Below, in pieces: positions 7,728-16,357 of a DNA stretch of 64,000 bases (positions within the stretch are counted from its first letter, which is position 1; each line of letters starts with the position of its first letter). The stretch spans positions 2,356,001-2,420,000 of the forward strand of contig JACKHF010000001.1 in the NCBI GenBank assembly GCA_020639155.1, given 5' to 3'. The DNA comes from Phycisphaeraceae bacterium (GTDB taxonomy: Bacteria; Planctomycetota; Phycisphaerae; Phycisphaerales; UBA1924). The translations under genes were made by a program, and so were the position numbers. The notes beneath the pieces were generated by a model that was not told where the DNA came from, made no database searches, and was given only the letters and a program-made list of their open reading frames with translations.

Positions 7728-9343
7728 TGCAACGTATCCTCAACTCCCGCGGGTGGAAGAAGTTTCGACGGAACAAAGCCGCAATGGCGATGCTGTTTGT
7801 CATTGCTGCATACGTGGTCATTTCGCTCTGGATCGTGCTGACCAGTGCCATCAACTGGATGACGCATGGAGCGCTGGAGGATCGTCCGGTGCTCGGGGCG
7901 CTGCTTGTCAGCGGGACAAAGGCACGCGTCGGGCCGGATGAGTTTCCAGGATTTGGTGTCTCGGTTTCTCGCGAAAAGCAGTATCTCAACAACGTGTTCT
8001 ATCTTGGGTTGCTGCAACGTGCTGCCGATGAAGTTGCAGGTCTTGATCCTTCTTTCGATCGAACCTTTGAGGATGTGCTGCGAGATTCTGGTGTATCGGG
8101 TCGACCGTTGATCTCGGTATCGATGGAAGCCCTCAAGTTGGATGCAGAGCATGGCGCCCAACTGCTCCAGTCAATCCGAGAGCCAAGTCTGGCACTGCCA
8201 TCATGCACAAAGCTTGTTGAGTTGTGTGATATGCTGCCAGCGCAAGCAAAGCATGTTCAGGAGATCGCAAAGTCGGATGATGCGAAGCAACTTGATAATG
8301 CGGTTGAGTCGGTATCGAACACGATGCTGAATATCGGCGGTCATATCGAGGAGTACGAAAAGCACATCCGAGATCTATACCGGGTGGTTGATGAAGACAC
8401 AGCATCAGAAGATGCTGATGCACTGCTCGCGATTGATGTCGAAGATGTCTACGACATGGACGACGCATTGTTTGATATCGAGGACTATAACGAGTCGCTT
8501 TATGACGCTGCACTGATTGACCGTATTCGGTCAGCAGCAGCAGCTCAGCAGACGAAAGTCAGCGATGTGATCGATGTGCAGATCGGACGCGTCAATGAGC
8601 TTGTTTCTCGCGTTATTCCGATGCCGAGTGGGTTTGCCGGATTGGTCTATCGACTCAAGATGATCTGCGGCACGGATGGCCAGGGACGATCTGTGCTTGT
8701 GCGTGCAATCTATTCGGCGAAGATTGCGATCCAGGTGGGTGTTGTGACGGGTTTAAGTGCGGTGCTGTTTGGTTCACTGCTCGGAGCTGCTGCAGCTTTC
8801 TTTGGGGGCTGGGTTGATCATTCCGTAAACTGGCTCTATTCAACGTTCTCGTCAATCCCCAGTCTTGTGCTGCTTGCAGTGCTCGCGTTCATGTTTATGG
8901 GGAGCGACGTTGACGGCACACTCGTGCCGTTGTATGTCGCGTTTGGAATGACATACTGGATTGGACCGTGCCGTGTGATTCGCGGCGAGGCGATGAAGAT
9001 CAAAGAACTTGAGTATGTGCAGGCTGCCACCGCAATTGGGTTTGGACGGTTCTATATCCTTGTCAGACACATCATCCCTAACACACTGCATCTGATGTTC
9101 ATCAACTTCAGCCTGCTCTTTATTGCTGCAATCAAGGGTGAGGTTATTCTCACGTTCCTAGGACTCGGTTTGAAGGATGGCGCAAGCTGGGGTCTCATGA
9201 TCAACCAGTCAAAGTCGCAGATCGTGCAGGATTTCTTCTGGCAGATCGGCACTGCAACGTTCTTTATGTTTGTGCTCGTGCTCGCGTTCAATATTCTGAC
9301 CGATGCACTGCAGGACGCGTTCGATCCCAAGCATGTGTCGTGA
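7724..9343 (+). CDS. Peptide ABC transporter permease, DppC/OppC type, with a large periplasmic insertion
   Basis: This is the second permease, 539 residues against about 300 for ordinary DppC. The N-terminus (SRGWKKFRRNKAAMAML) and first membrane helix (about 20-42) are normal. In standard DppC the motif GTDxxGR follows about 50 residues later; here GTDGQGR is at 316-322. Roughly 270 residues therefore lie between helix 1 and the permease core. This stretch is hydrophilic, acidic (repeated DA, ED and DD pairs) and probably alpha-helical, and by topology it should face the periplasm. The core that follows has the usual helices and EAA loop (YVQAATAIGFG). The insertion may contact the binding protein or the cell wall; that is inference. 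Confidence 0.87.
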   Translation: MMQRILNSRGWKKFRRNKAAMAMLFVIAAYVVISLWIVLTSAINWMTHGALEDRPVLGALLVSGTKARVGPDEFPGFGVSVSREKQYLNNVFYLGLLQRAADEVAGLDPSFDRTFEDVLRDSGVSGRPLISVSMEALKLDAEHGAQLLQSIREPSLALPSCTKLVELCDMLPAQAKHVQEIAKSDDAKQLDNAVESVSNTMLNIGGHIEEYEKHIRDLYRVVDEDTASEDADALLAIDVEDVYDMDDALFDIEDYNESLYDAALIDRIRSAAAAQQTKVSDVIDVQIGRVNELVSRVIPMPSGFAGLVYRLKMICGTDGQGRSVLVRAIYSAKIAIQVGVVTGLSAVLFGSLLGAAAAFFGGWVDHSVNWLYSTFSSIPSLVLLAVLAFMFMGSDVDGTLVPLYVAFGMTYWIGPCRVIRGEAMKIKELEYVQAATAIGFGRFYILVRHIIPNTLHLMFINFSLLFIAAIKGEVILTFLGLGLKDGASWGLMINQSKSQIVQDFFWQIGTATFFMFVLVLAFNILTDALQDAFDPKHVS

Positions 9344-9377
9344 TGTGAGGCGTTGATATCGGAGTAACAGGATCTTC

Positions 9378-10436
9378 ATGACTGCGTTTGCTTCCAAAAC
9401 AACTGACAGAGCCCGTGCCAAAGCCGGGGCACCGGTGCTTCAGGTGCGTCATCTCACAACCCGTTTTCGCACGGACGATGGCATTGTGACCGCGATTGAT
9501 GATGTCTCGTACGATGTCTTTGCAGGTGAGACTGTTGGCATTGTTGGCGAGAGCGGCTGCGGCAAAACCGTGACCAGCAAGACCATCATGCGCCTCCTGC
9601 CCGAGCACGTTACCATCATTGATCCAAAGAGCGAGATCATGTTCGAGGGGAACAATCTCGTCAATGCCACTGAAAACGAGATGCGAGAGGTTCGTGGCGA
9701 CAAAATCGCCATGATATTCCAGGAGCCGATGACAAGTCTGAACCCGGTGTTCACCGTCGGCTGGCAGCTTGATGAGGCGCTGAAGTATCACACAAAGCTC
9801 AACAAGCGGGAACGTCGCGATCGTGCGATCGAGATGCTCAGGCTCGTCGAGATGCCAAATCCGGAGCGCCGGGTGGATGAGTATCCGCATCAGCTTTCTG
9901 GTGGGATGCGCCAGCGTGTGATGATCGCGATCGCGCTGTGTTGTGAGCCGGATATTCTTATTGCTGACGAACCAACGACCGCGCTCGACGTGACGATCCA
10001 GGCGCAGATCCTTGACCTGATGAACCAGCTCAAGGAGAAACTGAACACTGCAATTGTGCTCATTACGCACGACCTCGGTGTTGTTGCACAGGTCTGCGAT
10101 CGTGTTGTCGTGATGTATGCCGGGCGTGTTGTTGAGCAGGCGCCCGTGCGCGATCTGTTCAAGCGTCCCCAGCATCCATACACCAAGGCACTGCTCGATT
10201 CGATTCCCAAGTCTGGAAAGAAGGAAAAGGGCAAACGGCTTGCGACGATTCCCGGTATCGTGCCGAGTCTCCGAAATCTGCCAAAGGGATGTCGTTTCAA
10301 CGAGCGATGCGCTTTCAGACAGGACAGATGTGTTGCAGAGGAGCCGGATCTGACAACCGGAGCCGATGGCAGGCAATATCGATGCTTTTTCCCAGTGCCG
10401 TCTCCGATGACTCTGACAATCGGCCAGACGCAGTAA
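9378..10436 (+). CDS. Peptide ABC transporter ATP-binding protein, DppD/OppD type
   Basis: This cytoplasmic ATPase drives the importer. The 352-residue protein has Walker A GESGCGKT, the family-specific QEPMTSLNPVFTV, the signature LSGGMRQR, Walker B ILIADEPT and the switch His in ITHDLG. The C-terminal oligopeptide-transporter extension contains clustered cysteines (GCRFNERC and then further Cys), which in this family can bind an iron-sulfur cluster. The start ATG 9378 has AGGAT just upstream. It lies 34 bases behind the second permease and 42 before the partner ATPase. Confidence 0.92.
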   Translation: MTAFASKTTDRARAKAGAPVLQVRHLTTRFRTDDGIVTAIDDVSYDVFAGETVGIVGESGCGKTVTSKTIMRLLPEHVTIIDPKSEIMFEGNNLVNATENEMREVRGDKIAMIFQEPMTSLNPVFTVGWQLDEALKYHTKLNKRERRDRAIEMLRLVEMPNPERRVDEYPHQLSGGMRQRVMIAIALCCEPDILIADEPTTALDVTIQAQILDLMNQLKEKLNTAIVLITHDLGVVAQVCDRVVVMYAGRVVEQAPVRDLFKRPQHPYTKALLDSIPKSGKKEKGKRLATIPGIVPSLRNLPKGCRFNERCAFRQDRCVAEEPDLTTGADGRQYRCFFPVPSPMTLTIGQTQ

Positions 10437-10478
10437 CCACATGAACACGCCAGAACAGACAGGGATTCGGAAAAACAT

Positions 10479-11465
10479 ATGCCACCGTTGATCCAAGCTC
10501 GCAACATTGTCAAGCACTTTCCCGTCAGAGGCGGGATGCTCAATCGCATAGTGCGCAAGGTGCATGCTGTCAACGATGTGTCGTTCGATATTAACAAAGG
10601 TGAGATTCTTGGTGTGGTGGGGGAGTCTGGTTGTGGCAAGAGCACGCTCGGCAAGGTCATTATTCGATTGATCGAACCCACAAGTGGAAGCATCAAGTAT
10701 GATGGCAAGGAAGTGACCGATCTTGATCATGCAGCACTCATGCCGTTGCGCAAGCGCATGCAGATCATCTTTCAGGATCCGTATTCGTCTCTGAATCCCC
10801 GTCTTACAGTGCGTGCGCTGCTCAAGGAAGCGATCCGACTTCACAACATTGTGCCGCCACAGGAGATGGATGATTACATCGTCAATCTTGCGCAGACGGT
10901 TGGGCTTCGTCCCGATGCGGTTGATCGTTTCCCGCACGAGTTTTCAGGTGGTCAGCGCCAGCGTATCGGTATCGCTCGTGCGCTCGCTTTAAAGCCAGAG
11001 TTCATTATCGCTGATGAGCCGGTCAGTGCGCTCGACGTGTCCATCCAGGCGCAGGTGCTGAACCTGATGATGGAGCTCAAGGAAACGTTCGGGCTGACGA
11101 TGATGTTCATCAGCCACGACCTGAAGGTCATTGAGCACTTCTGTGATCGTGTGCTGGTGATGTATCTTGGGCATCTGGTCGAAACGCTCTCGTGCGATAA
11201 TCTGCATGAGGATGCAAAGCACCCGTACACAAAGGCGCTGCTCGGGGCCAACCCCATCAACGACCCAGACGAACGCAGGCCATTGACCGTGCTTCAGGGG
11301 GATGTACCGAGTCCATTCAATATGCCCAAGGGATGTCCATTTGCTGGTCGGTGCCCGCTTGTGGAGCCACGCTGCAGGACCGAGATGCCCCCTCTGAAGC
11401 AGCATTCGAACGGCCAAGCCGTGGCCTGCTGGGTGGTGAACGAGCCACAGCCCGCGGCTGTATAG
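10479..11465 (+). CDS. Peptide ABC transporter ATP-binding protein, DppF/OppF type
   Basis: This second ATPase forms a heterodimer with the preceding DppD-like protein. The 328-residue protein has Walker A GESGCGKS, FQDPYSSLNPR (the DppF variant of the Q-loop), the signature FSGGQRQR, Walker B FIIADEPV and ISHDLKV. It ends with the oligopeptide-transporter C-terminal segment containing GCPFAGRCP and more cysteines. It is the last gene of the transporter operon; a 230-base gap follows before adk, in which I see T-runs but no convincing hairpin. Confidence 0.92.
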   Translation: MPPLIQARNIVKHFPVRGGMLNRIVRKVHAVNDVSFDINKGEILGVVGESGCGKSTLGKVIIRLIEPTSGSIKYDGKEVTDLDHAALMPLRKRMQIIFQDPYSSLNPRLTVRALLKEAIRLHNIVPPQEMDDYIVNLAQTVGLRPDAVDRFPHEFSGGQRQRIGIARALALKPEFIIADEPVSALDVSIQAQVLNLMMELKETFGLTMMFISHDLKVIEHFCDRVLVMYLGHLVETLSCDNLHEDAKHPYTKALLGANPINDPDERRPLTVLQGDVPSPFNMPKGCPFAGRCPLVEPRCRTEMPPLKQHSNGQAVACWVVNEPQPAAV

Positions 11466-11695
11466 CTCTCAGGCTTCTATTCACCCGTGACGACGTCGGG
11501 ACAGGTCTGTGTTTTTTTGCTTCGGCAGTGTGTTTTTTCGTCTTCGTTTCTACGATGCGAACGGGTATCTGCGGGCTGGAACGCAAGATAATCCCAGTGG
11601 ACGTTCTATTGAGACGATGCTGATGTCGAAGATTGGCCGGATGCCGTCAAGTGGAGGTCAGCAGCGTGTGGAACGGACTGGAGCGACGCAAGGAC

Positions 11696-12316
11696 ATGAG
11701 TGACCGGTACAAGTCAATTCTGCTGTTCGGTGCACCAGGTGTTGGCAAGGGAACGCAGGGGGCGCTGCTTGCCAAAGTCCCCGGATTCCATCACCTGTCG
11801 ACCGGTGAGATGTTCCGCAATATGGATCGTGGGAGTGAGCTTGGGCGTGTGTTTACGCAGTACTCCCATCGCGGCGAGCTTGTGCCGGACGAACTGACCA
11901 TCCGCTTGTGGGGTGAGAACGTCAACGCACGTCGTACGTTGGGTTTGTACAAGCCTGATCGAGACATTCTCCTGCTCGACGGGATTCCTCGAACCACTGC
12001 GCAGGCTCGGCTGATGGAGGGGCGCATTGAGGTGCTCGGTATCGTCCATCTCACCACATCCGATCCAGAGGTGATGGTGAAACGGCTCCGCGACCGCGCG
12101 TTGAAAGAGGGCCGTGTTGACGACGCGGACGAGAAGACGATTCGGCGCCGGTTTGAGGTGTACCAGAACGAAACACGGCCGATGCTCGAACACTACACGC
12201 CCGAACTTGTCCATGACGTCGAGGCAGTTGGCTCACCCGCGTATGTGCTGCTGAACATCCTGCAGGCGATTGTGCCTGTGCTTGAACAAGCTGGCGCGTG
12301 CTCGTGCGCCAAGTAA
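11696..12316 (+). CDS. adk: Adenylate kinase
   Basis: Adenylate kinase converts AMP and ATP to two ADP in the cytoplasm. The protein is 206 residues. It has the P-loop GAPGVGKGTQ, the AMP-site segments HLSTGEMFR and LLDGIPRT (the usual form is LDGFPR) and a late RRFEVYQNETRP. The LID region between them is short and lacks the four zinc cysteines, so this is a short-lid form. The start is the ATG at 11696 (MSDRYKSILLFG), matching the family start; the longer frame from 11633 adds residues unlike any kinase. It ends with a Cys-containing tail (GACSCAK) that is unusual. Confidence 0.88.
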   Translation: MSDRYKSILLFGAPGVGKGTQGALLAKVPGFHHLSTGEMFRNMDRGSELGRVFTQYSHRGELVPDELTIRLWGENVNARRTLGLYKPDRDILLLDGIPRTTAQARLMEGRIEVLGIVHLTTSDPEVMVKRLRDRALKEGRVDDADEKTIRRRFEVYQNETRPMLEHYTPELVHDVEAVGSPAYVLLNILQAIVPVLEQAGACSCAK

Positions 12317-12381
12317 TGCGGGATCCAGTGGAGTTGTACAAAAGGGCGAATAGTTCCAATTTTTTCACGCTACACTTGCAT

Positions 12382-13170
12382 ATGGGTACACGCCGCGCTT
12401 TCACATTGATCGAACTGCTTGTCGTAATCGCGATTATCTCGATCCTCATTGGCATTCTGCTCCCCGCTATGGGGGCTGCCCGGCACGCAGCGCGGGTGAC
12501 CGTGTGCGCGACGAAGCTTCAGCAGATGGGCATTGGTCTCGCAATGTACTGGAACGATTATGAGCGAATGATGCCGCAGGTGCTCGTTGATGTGGGTGCT
12601 GGGGTGCCGAAGCCTGTTGGTGCGCTCTTCGGTGGCAAGAAGGGGACGCTGCCCGCGTTCGGGATCAACGAGTTTGGCGCTGAACGCAGACCGTTGAACC
12701 AGTATCTCATGAATCGCGACGTGCCGAAAGACGATGAGACCGGCGTTGTGGAACTGGAAGAGTACCATTCGCCTCTCGATTCTGGCGCGAATGTTCCCGG
12801 TGTCGGACCGGTCGAATCGATGTACGACCTGCTTGGTTCAAGCTACACAATCAATGATCATGCACTCGATACGGTGCCGTATGTTGACACAATCCCGACG
12901 TTGGTTCCAGACTTTGGTGGGCGTATGCCGCGTATTGCCCAGCCGTCGAGAACAATCGCTATCGCAACACACACGGTCTACAACTATGATGACGATGGCG
13001 ATCGCGAGACATACTGGTTCGACAAGCGGCAGATCAAAGCGAACATTCTGTTTGTTGATCTGCACGTGAAAGCTGGTCTGCGTGTGCCATACACACCGGG
13101 CGAGCCGACAAACACGACCAAGGACTACACGTTTCTTCCAGTGCCCGAACCACTCCAGCCAGATGAGTAG
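12382..13170 (+). CDS. Prepilin-type N-terminal cleavage/methylation protein (pseudopilin-like)
   Basis: The 262-residue protein begins with a short basic leader and the type IV prepilin motif RRAFTLIELLVVIAI, followed by one hydrophobic helix. Processing would occur after the residue before FTLIE, with methylation of the Phe. The remainder is a globular domain with an AARVTVCATKLQQMG segment and a C-terminal FVDLHVKAG segment, resembling the many secretion-system G-like proteins encoded in planctomycete genomes. The start at ATG 12382 places the leader at the usual length; the frame upstream to 12298 is rejected because it precedes the leader. The role is probably export or the cell surface. 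No other pilus genes are adjacent. Confidence 0.85.
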   Translation: MGTRRAFTLIELLVVIAIISILIGILLPAMGAARHAARVTVCATKLQQMGIGLAMYWNDYERMMPQVLVDVGAGVPKPVGALFGGKKGTLPAFGINEFGAERRPLNQYLMNRDVPKDDETGVVELEEYHSPLDSGANVPGVGPVESMYDLLGSSYTINDHALDTVPYVDTIPTLVPDFGGRMPRIAQPSRTIAIATHTVYNYDDDGDRETYWFDKRQIKANILFVDLHVKAGLRVPYTPGEPTNTTKDYTFLPVPEPLQPDE

Positions 13171-13191
13171 ATACGAGTTTCCTCGTACGGA

Positions 13192-14568
13192 TTACCGCGA
13201 GTTGGTTTTGTCACTTCCGCGCTGTGCAGTGCTGATCGCACTGAACGCGATGTGCTGGATCGCAATCCCGGGTGCATCTGGCCTAAACCATAACCCATAG
13301 AATGCAGGCGAGCCGTAGGCGCGTGTGTTTATGGGTGCTGGCGGATGGAAATGATGCGCAATCGGAACGACACGGTTCAGTTCATCGTGTGTTCCAAAGA
13401 ACGGCCACTCACGATCAACACCGCGCGGACGAGAGCTTGATTTACGCATGCGCGGCACATCAACAGGAACCCACGTCAGTGTCTTTGTTGATTCATCCCA
13501 CAATGCAAACTCGGTCCAGGCACGAAGTGCGTTTTCCTTTTTCTTTCCCGTGAACAGTTTGTCATCATCCTCGCCAACATCAAAGCCAACGACAACACGT
13601 GCCGGAAGGCCTGCCCGTCTATACACAGCGGTGAGGAGTGCCGACATCTCAAACTGAGAGCCGCGTCTGCTTGTGAGCGTTTCGGCTGGTGATTTGAGAT
13701 CGAGACCCTCAATCTCACCGTTCTTGTTGAAGTTCAAGCCTTGTGTTGAGATCTGTACGGATCCCTGGACAGCGCCCGCCAGTGTCTTGGCAAGCAGCAC
13801 GGGCGGCATAGAGTCGGGACTCTGCCCCTTCAACCACTTTGTGATGTTGTCGTCGATCGGCTTCGTGTCGTAGGGTCCAACCTTTCCGTTGACCGGGCCA
13901 TAATCAAGATACAACTGAGGTTCAAAGGTGGATGTACATACAGTGGGCCATTTTCCAGTCGGCCATGCGACCTTCATCGCAGCCTCTTCGTCGAACACCG
14001 TGTTGAAGCAGAACATCGGGTATTCGAGCGTGAAGCTGACCGATGCGCCGGTTGCTGCAGGAATGTGCCAGTATCCAAACCGAGCGCCGGAGTTCATGTT
14101 CGGTTTGACTGTGACATTGCCCGGGAACTGTGTATCGCCCACGCTTACTTCAGCCTTCGCTTTAGTGACATCGGAGCCACTGCTTGACGCGGTGCGATCA
14201 AGCACAGGAAACACGACTGTTGCCTCTTCAAAGGTAAAGTCTGACTCAGTTGGCATGCCCTTGCCATCGACGAGGTCCGCCTGCCTGATACCAAGACGAA
14301 CCATGAGCGTGAGACTCTTGGGAAGTTCCTGTGTGAGGAAAGGACTCTGAACCTGCGACGGTACTGGTACAGCGCCGGAGTCGGTGCTTCCGGGTGTTGC
14401 ATGTTGTGGGGCATCCTTTGGCCCAAGCTGATCCTTTGTGATGGTTGGTTGTGGTCGCTGCCGCTGCGCATGGGCAGGTACTGCAAGACCAAGCGCTGCA
14501 ATGGCAACAACAAACAGCGACAAGACAGATGCTGTGTGTGAAGTAAGCCGATGTGCGTGGGAAGTCAC
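13192..14568 (-). CDS. Secreted transglutaminase-fold protein lacking the catalytic Cys and His
   Basis: The 458-residue protein has a signal peptide (cleavage near AHAQ, residue 35), a Pro/Gln-rich linker, a beta-rich region and then a transglutaminase-like core. The core is recognised by QFEMSALLTAVYRRAGLPAR at 305-324, followed by RAWTEFALW and WVPVDVP. In active members these blocks carry the Cys-His-Asp triad. Aligning on AGLPAR puts Gln305 at the Cys position and Arg349 at the His position; only Asp370 remains. It is therefore probably a non-catalytic binding or scaffold protein exported to the periplasm. It converges on the pseudopilin gene and is divergent from fumC. Confidence 0.75.
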   Translation of the reverse strand: MTSHAHRLTSHTASVLSLFVVAIAALGLAVPAHAQRQRPQPTITKDQLGPKDAPQHATPGSTDSGAVPVPSQVQSPFLTQELPKSLTLMVRLGIRQADLVDGKGMPTESDFTFEEATVVFPVLDRTASSSGSDVTKAKAEVSVGDTQFPGNVTVKPNMNSGARFGYWHIPAATGASVSFTLEYPMFCFNTVFDEEAAMKVAWPTGKWPTVCTSTFEPQLYLDYGPVNGKVGPYDTKPIDDNITKWLKGQSPDSMPPVLLAKTLAGAVQGSVQISTQGLNFNKNGEIEGLDLKSPAETLTSRRGSQFEMSALLTAVYRRAGLPARVVVGFDVGEDDDKLFTGKKKENALRAWTEFALWDESTKTLTWVPVDVPRMRKSSSRPRGVDREWPFFGTHDELNRVVPIAHHFHPPAPINTRAYGSPAFYGLWFRPDAPGIAIQHIAFSAISTAQRGSDKTNSR

Positions 14569-14792
14569 GATCGCTCTCCCTTTCGGTGTTCCATGTACTG
14601 GTGATCTGGTCGATCACCCCCTCACCAGAGCATACGCCCGGACATCACCCTTGTTCCCGGAATATGTGAAAGTGGACGGAAGGCTGAGAGCAGGCCGGCT
14701 TTTCGTGCAGAAATGCGGATTGACAGCATGTATTTCATCAGCAACGCTATGATTGACTCGTCTTTGGGATGAGGTATTCCACAGTCCAATCC

Positions 14793-14798
14793 GGGAGG
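14793..14798 (+). promoter_or_regulatory. Shine-Dalgarno fixing the fumC GTG start
   Basis: GGGAGG lies five bases before GTG 14804. The upstream in-frame ATG at 14753 has no comparable site, so GTG 14804 is the better start. Confidence 0.7.
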
Positions 14799-14803
14799 TC
14801 AGC

Positions 14804-16309
14804 GTGGCACAACATGCAGGTGGGGCATCTGTTCTGGAAGCGTCGCAAGGTACTGCAACTCGTGTAGAAGCTGATTCCATGGGCACGATGGAGGTGCCCG
14901 CCGATCTGCTGTATGGTGCGTCCACGCAACGGGCCGTATTGAACTTTCCGGTGTCCGGTAGACCGGTGCCAGAGCAGGTCATCCAGGCGTACGCCCTTCT
15001 TAAGTCCATGTGTGCTCAAGCAAATGAAGAGTTGGACTTGCTCGATGCGCAGCGATCCAAGGCAATCCAGACCGCGTGTGATGCGATAAAGCATGGGCTT
15101 CCCCAGCATGGCGGTCTGATGCGTCATTTTCCTGTTGACATCTTCCAGACAGGTTCGGGCACATCCACCAATATGAATGTGAACGAGGTTGTGTCAAACC
15201 TCGTCTGTATTGCGCGAGGAAAACCAATTGGCTCTTCCAAAGATGCAGAGTATCTCAAAGCAGGTGGCGTTCATCCGAACGATCACGTCAACATGGGGCA
15301 GTCCTCAAACGACACGTTCCCGACTGCGATGCACATAGCGGCTGCTCTTTCGATCGCCAATGAGTTGATTCCAGCGATTGACAAGATCACGCAGTCACTT
15401 GATCGTAAAGCCAAATCCTTCGATGAGATCGTCAAGATCGGGCGCACGCATCTCCAGGACGCAACACCCATACGTCTGGGGCAGGAGTTTGCAGGTTATA
15501 CATCGCAGATGCAGCACGCGAGAGTGCGACTTGAGCGGGCACTTGCAGCGCTTGGTGAACTCGCACTGGGCGGCACAGCTGTTGGGACAGGCATCAATAC
15601 ACACGGGAAGTTCGGATCGCTGGTTGCGAAAAAGCTGGCAGCACATACCGGTGTCCAGTTTCGAGAGGCTGAGGATCATTGCGAAGCACAACACGCTAAG
15701 GATGCCATTGTTGAGACATCAGGTATGCTGCGCACAGTTGCGGTCAGCTTGTCAAAGATTGCAAACGATATTCGTTGGATGGGGTGCGGGCCGCGATGTG
15801 GCATTGGTGAGTTGAAGCTCCCGGCTGTGCAGCCCGGTTCGTCAATTATGCCCGGGAAGGTGAATCCGGTGTTGTGCGAGTCGGTCATGATGGTGTGCTG
15901 CCAGGTGATAGGGAACGACGCAGCTGTAACCATGGGTGGTCTAGGTGGTATTGGTAGCATCCTTGATCTCAACGTAGCGATGCCTGTGATGGCAGCAAAT
16001 GTGCTGGACTCCATTCATTTGCTCTCTCGTGCATGCCACGTGTTCGTTGATAATTTGCTTGATGGTCCCGAAGGGTCCGGCGGGTTGCAGGCAGACGTTG
16101 ATCGGTGCAAGGAGCTCATCGAGGGATCACTGGCAATGTGTACATCCTTGGTGCCGGCAATTGGATATGACCAGTCGGCTGCACTTGCCAAGCGGGCATA
16201 CAAGGAAGGCAAGACAGTTCGCGAACTCGCAAGAGAGCTCGGCGTGCTGTCAAACGAGGAACTCGACAGGCTGCTCGATCCCATGTCCATGACCAAGCCA
16301 GTAGCTTGA
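14804..16309 (+). CDS. fumC: Fumarate hydratase, class II
   Basis: This enzyme hydrates fumarate to malate in the TCA cycle. It belongs to the fumarase/aspartase superfamily. The 501-residue protein has GSGTSTNMNVNEV, HPNDHVNMGQSSNDTFPT, GRTHLQDATP and the superfamily signature GSSIMPGKVNPV, all matching class II fumarase rather than aspartate ammonia-lyase. It has an N-terminal extension of about 30 residues compared with E. coli FumC. The GTG start is chosen from the strong GGGAGG upstream. It is divergent from the transglutaminase-fold gene and 48 bases ahead of a Ppx/GppA gene. Confidence 0.93.
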   Translation: MAQHAGGASVLEASQGTATRVEADSMGTMEVPADLLYGASTQRAVLNFPVSGRPVPEQVIQAYALLKSMCAQANEELDLLDAQRSKAIQTACDAIKHGLPQHGGLMRHFPVDIFQTGSGTSTNMNVNEVVSNLVCIARGKPIGSSKDAEYLKAGGVHPNDHVNMGQSSNDTFPTAMHIAAALSIANELIPAIDKITQSLDRKAKSFDEIVKIGRTHLQDATPIRLGQEFAGYTSQMQHARVRLERALAALGELALGGTAVGTGINTHGKFGSLVAKKLAAHTGVQFREAEDHCEAQHAKDAIVETSGMLRTVAVSLSKIANDIRWMGCGPRCGIGELKLPAVQPGSSIMPGKVNPVLCESVMMVCCQVIGNDAAVTMGGLGGIGSILDLNVAMPVMAANVLDSIHLLSRACHVFVDNLLDGPEGSGGLQADVDRCKELIEGSLAMCTSLVPAIGYDQSAALAKRAYKEGKTVRELARELGVLSNEELDRLLDPMSMTKPVA

Positions 16310-16357
16310 AACAACGCGTGTCGTCGGGATTTGCCTGGAGTTGTTGAGGGGGAGTTG

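Noticed and set aside
10441..10491. Sixteen-codon open frame between the two ATPase genes
   Set aside because: It has no ribosome site and overlaps the DppF-type start; chance is the simplest explanation.
9288..10937. Open frame of 549 codons on the minus strand
   Set aside because: It is antisense to both ATPase genes of the peptide transporter, whose motifs are complete on the plus strand.
14720..14753. TTGACA and TATGAT before fumC as a promoter
   Set aside because: The hexamers are good, but the spacer is 22 bases, too long for a standard sigma-70 promoter.
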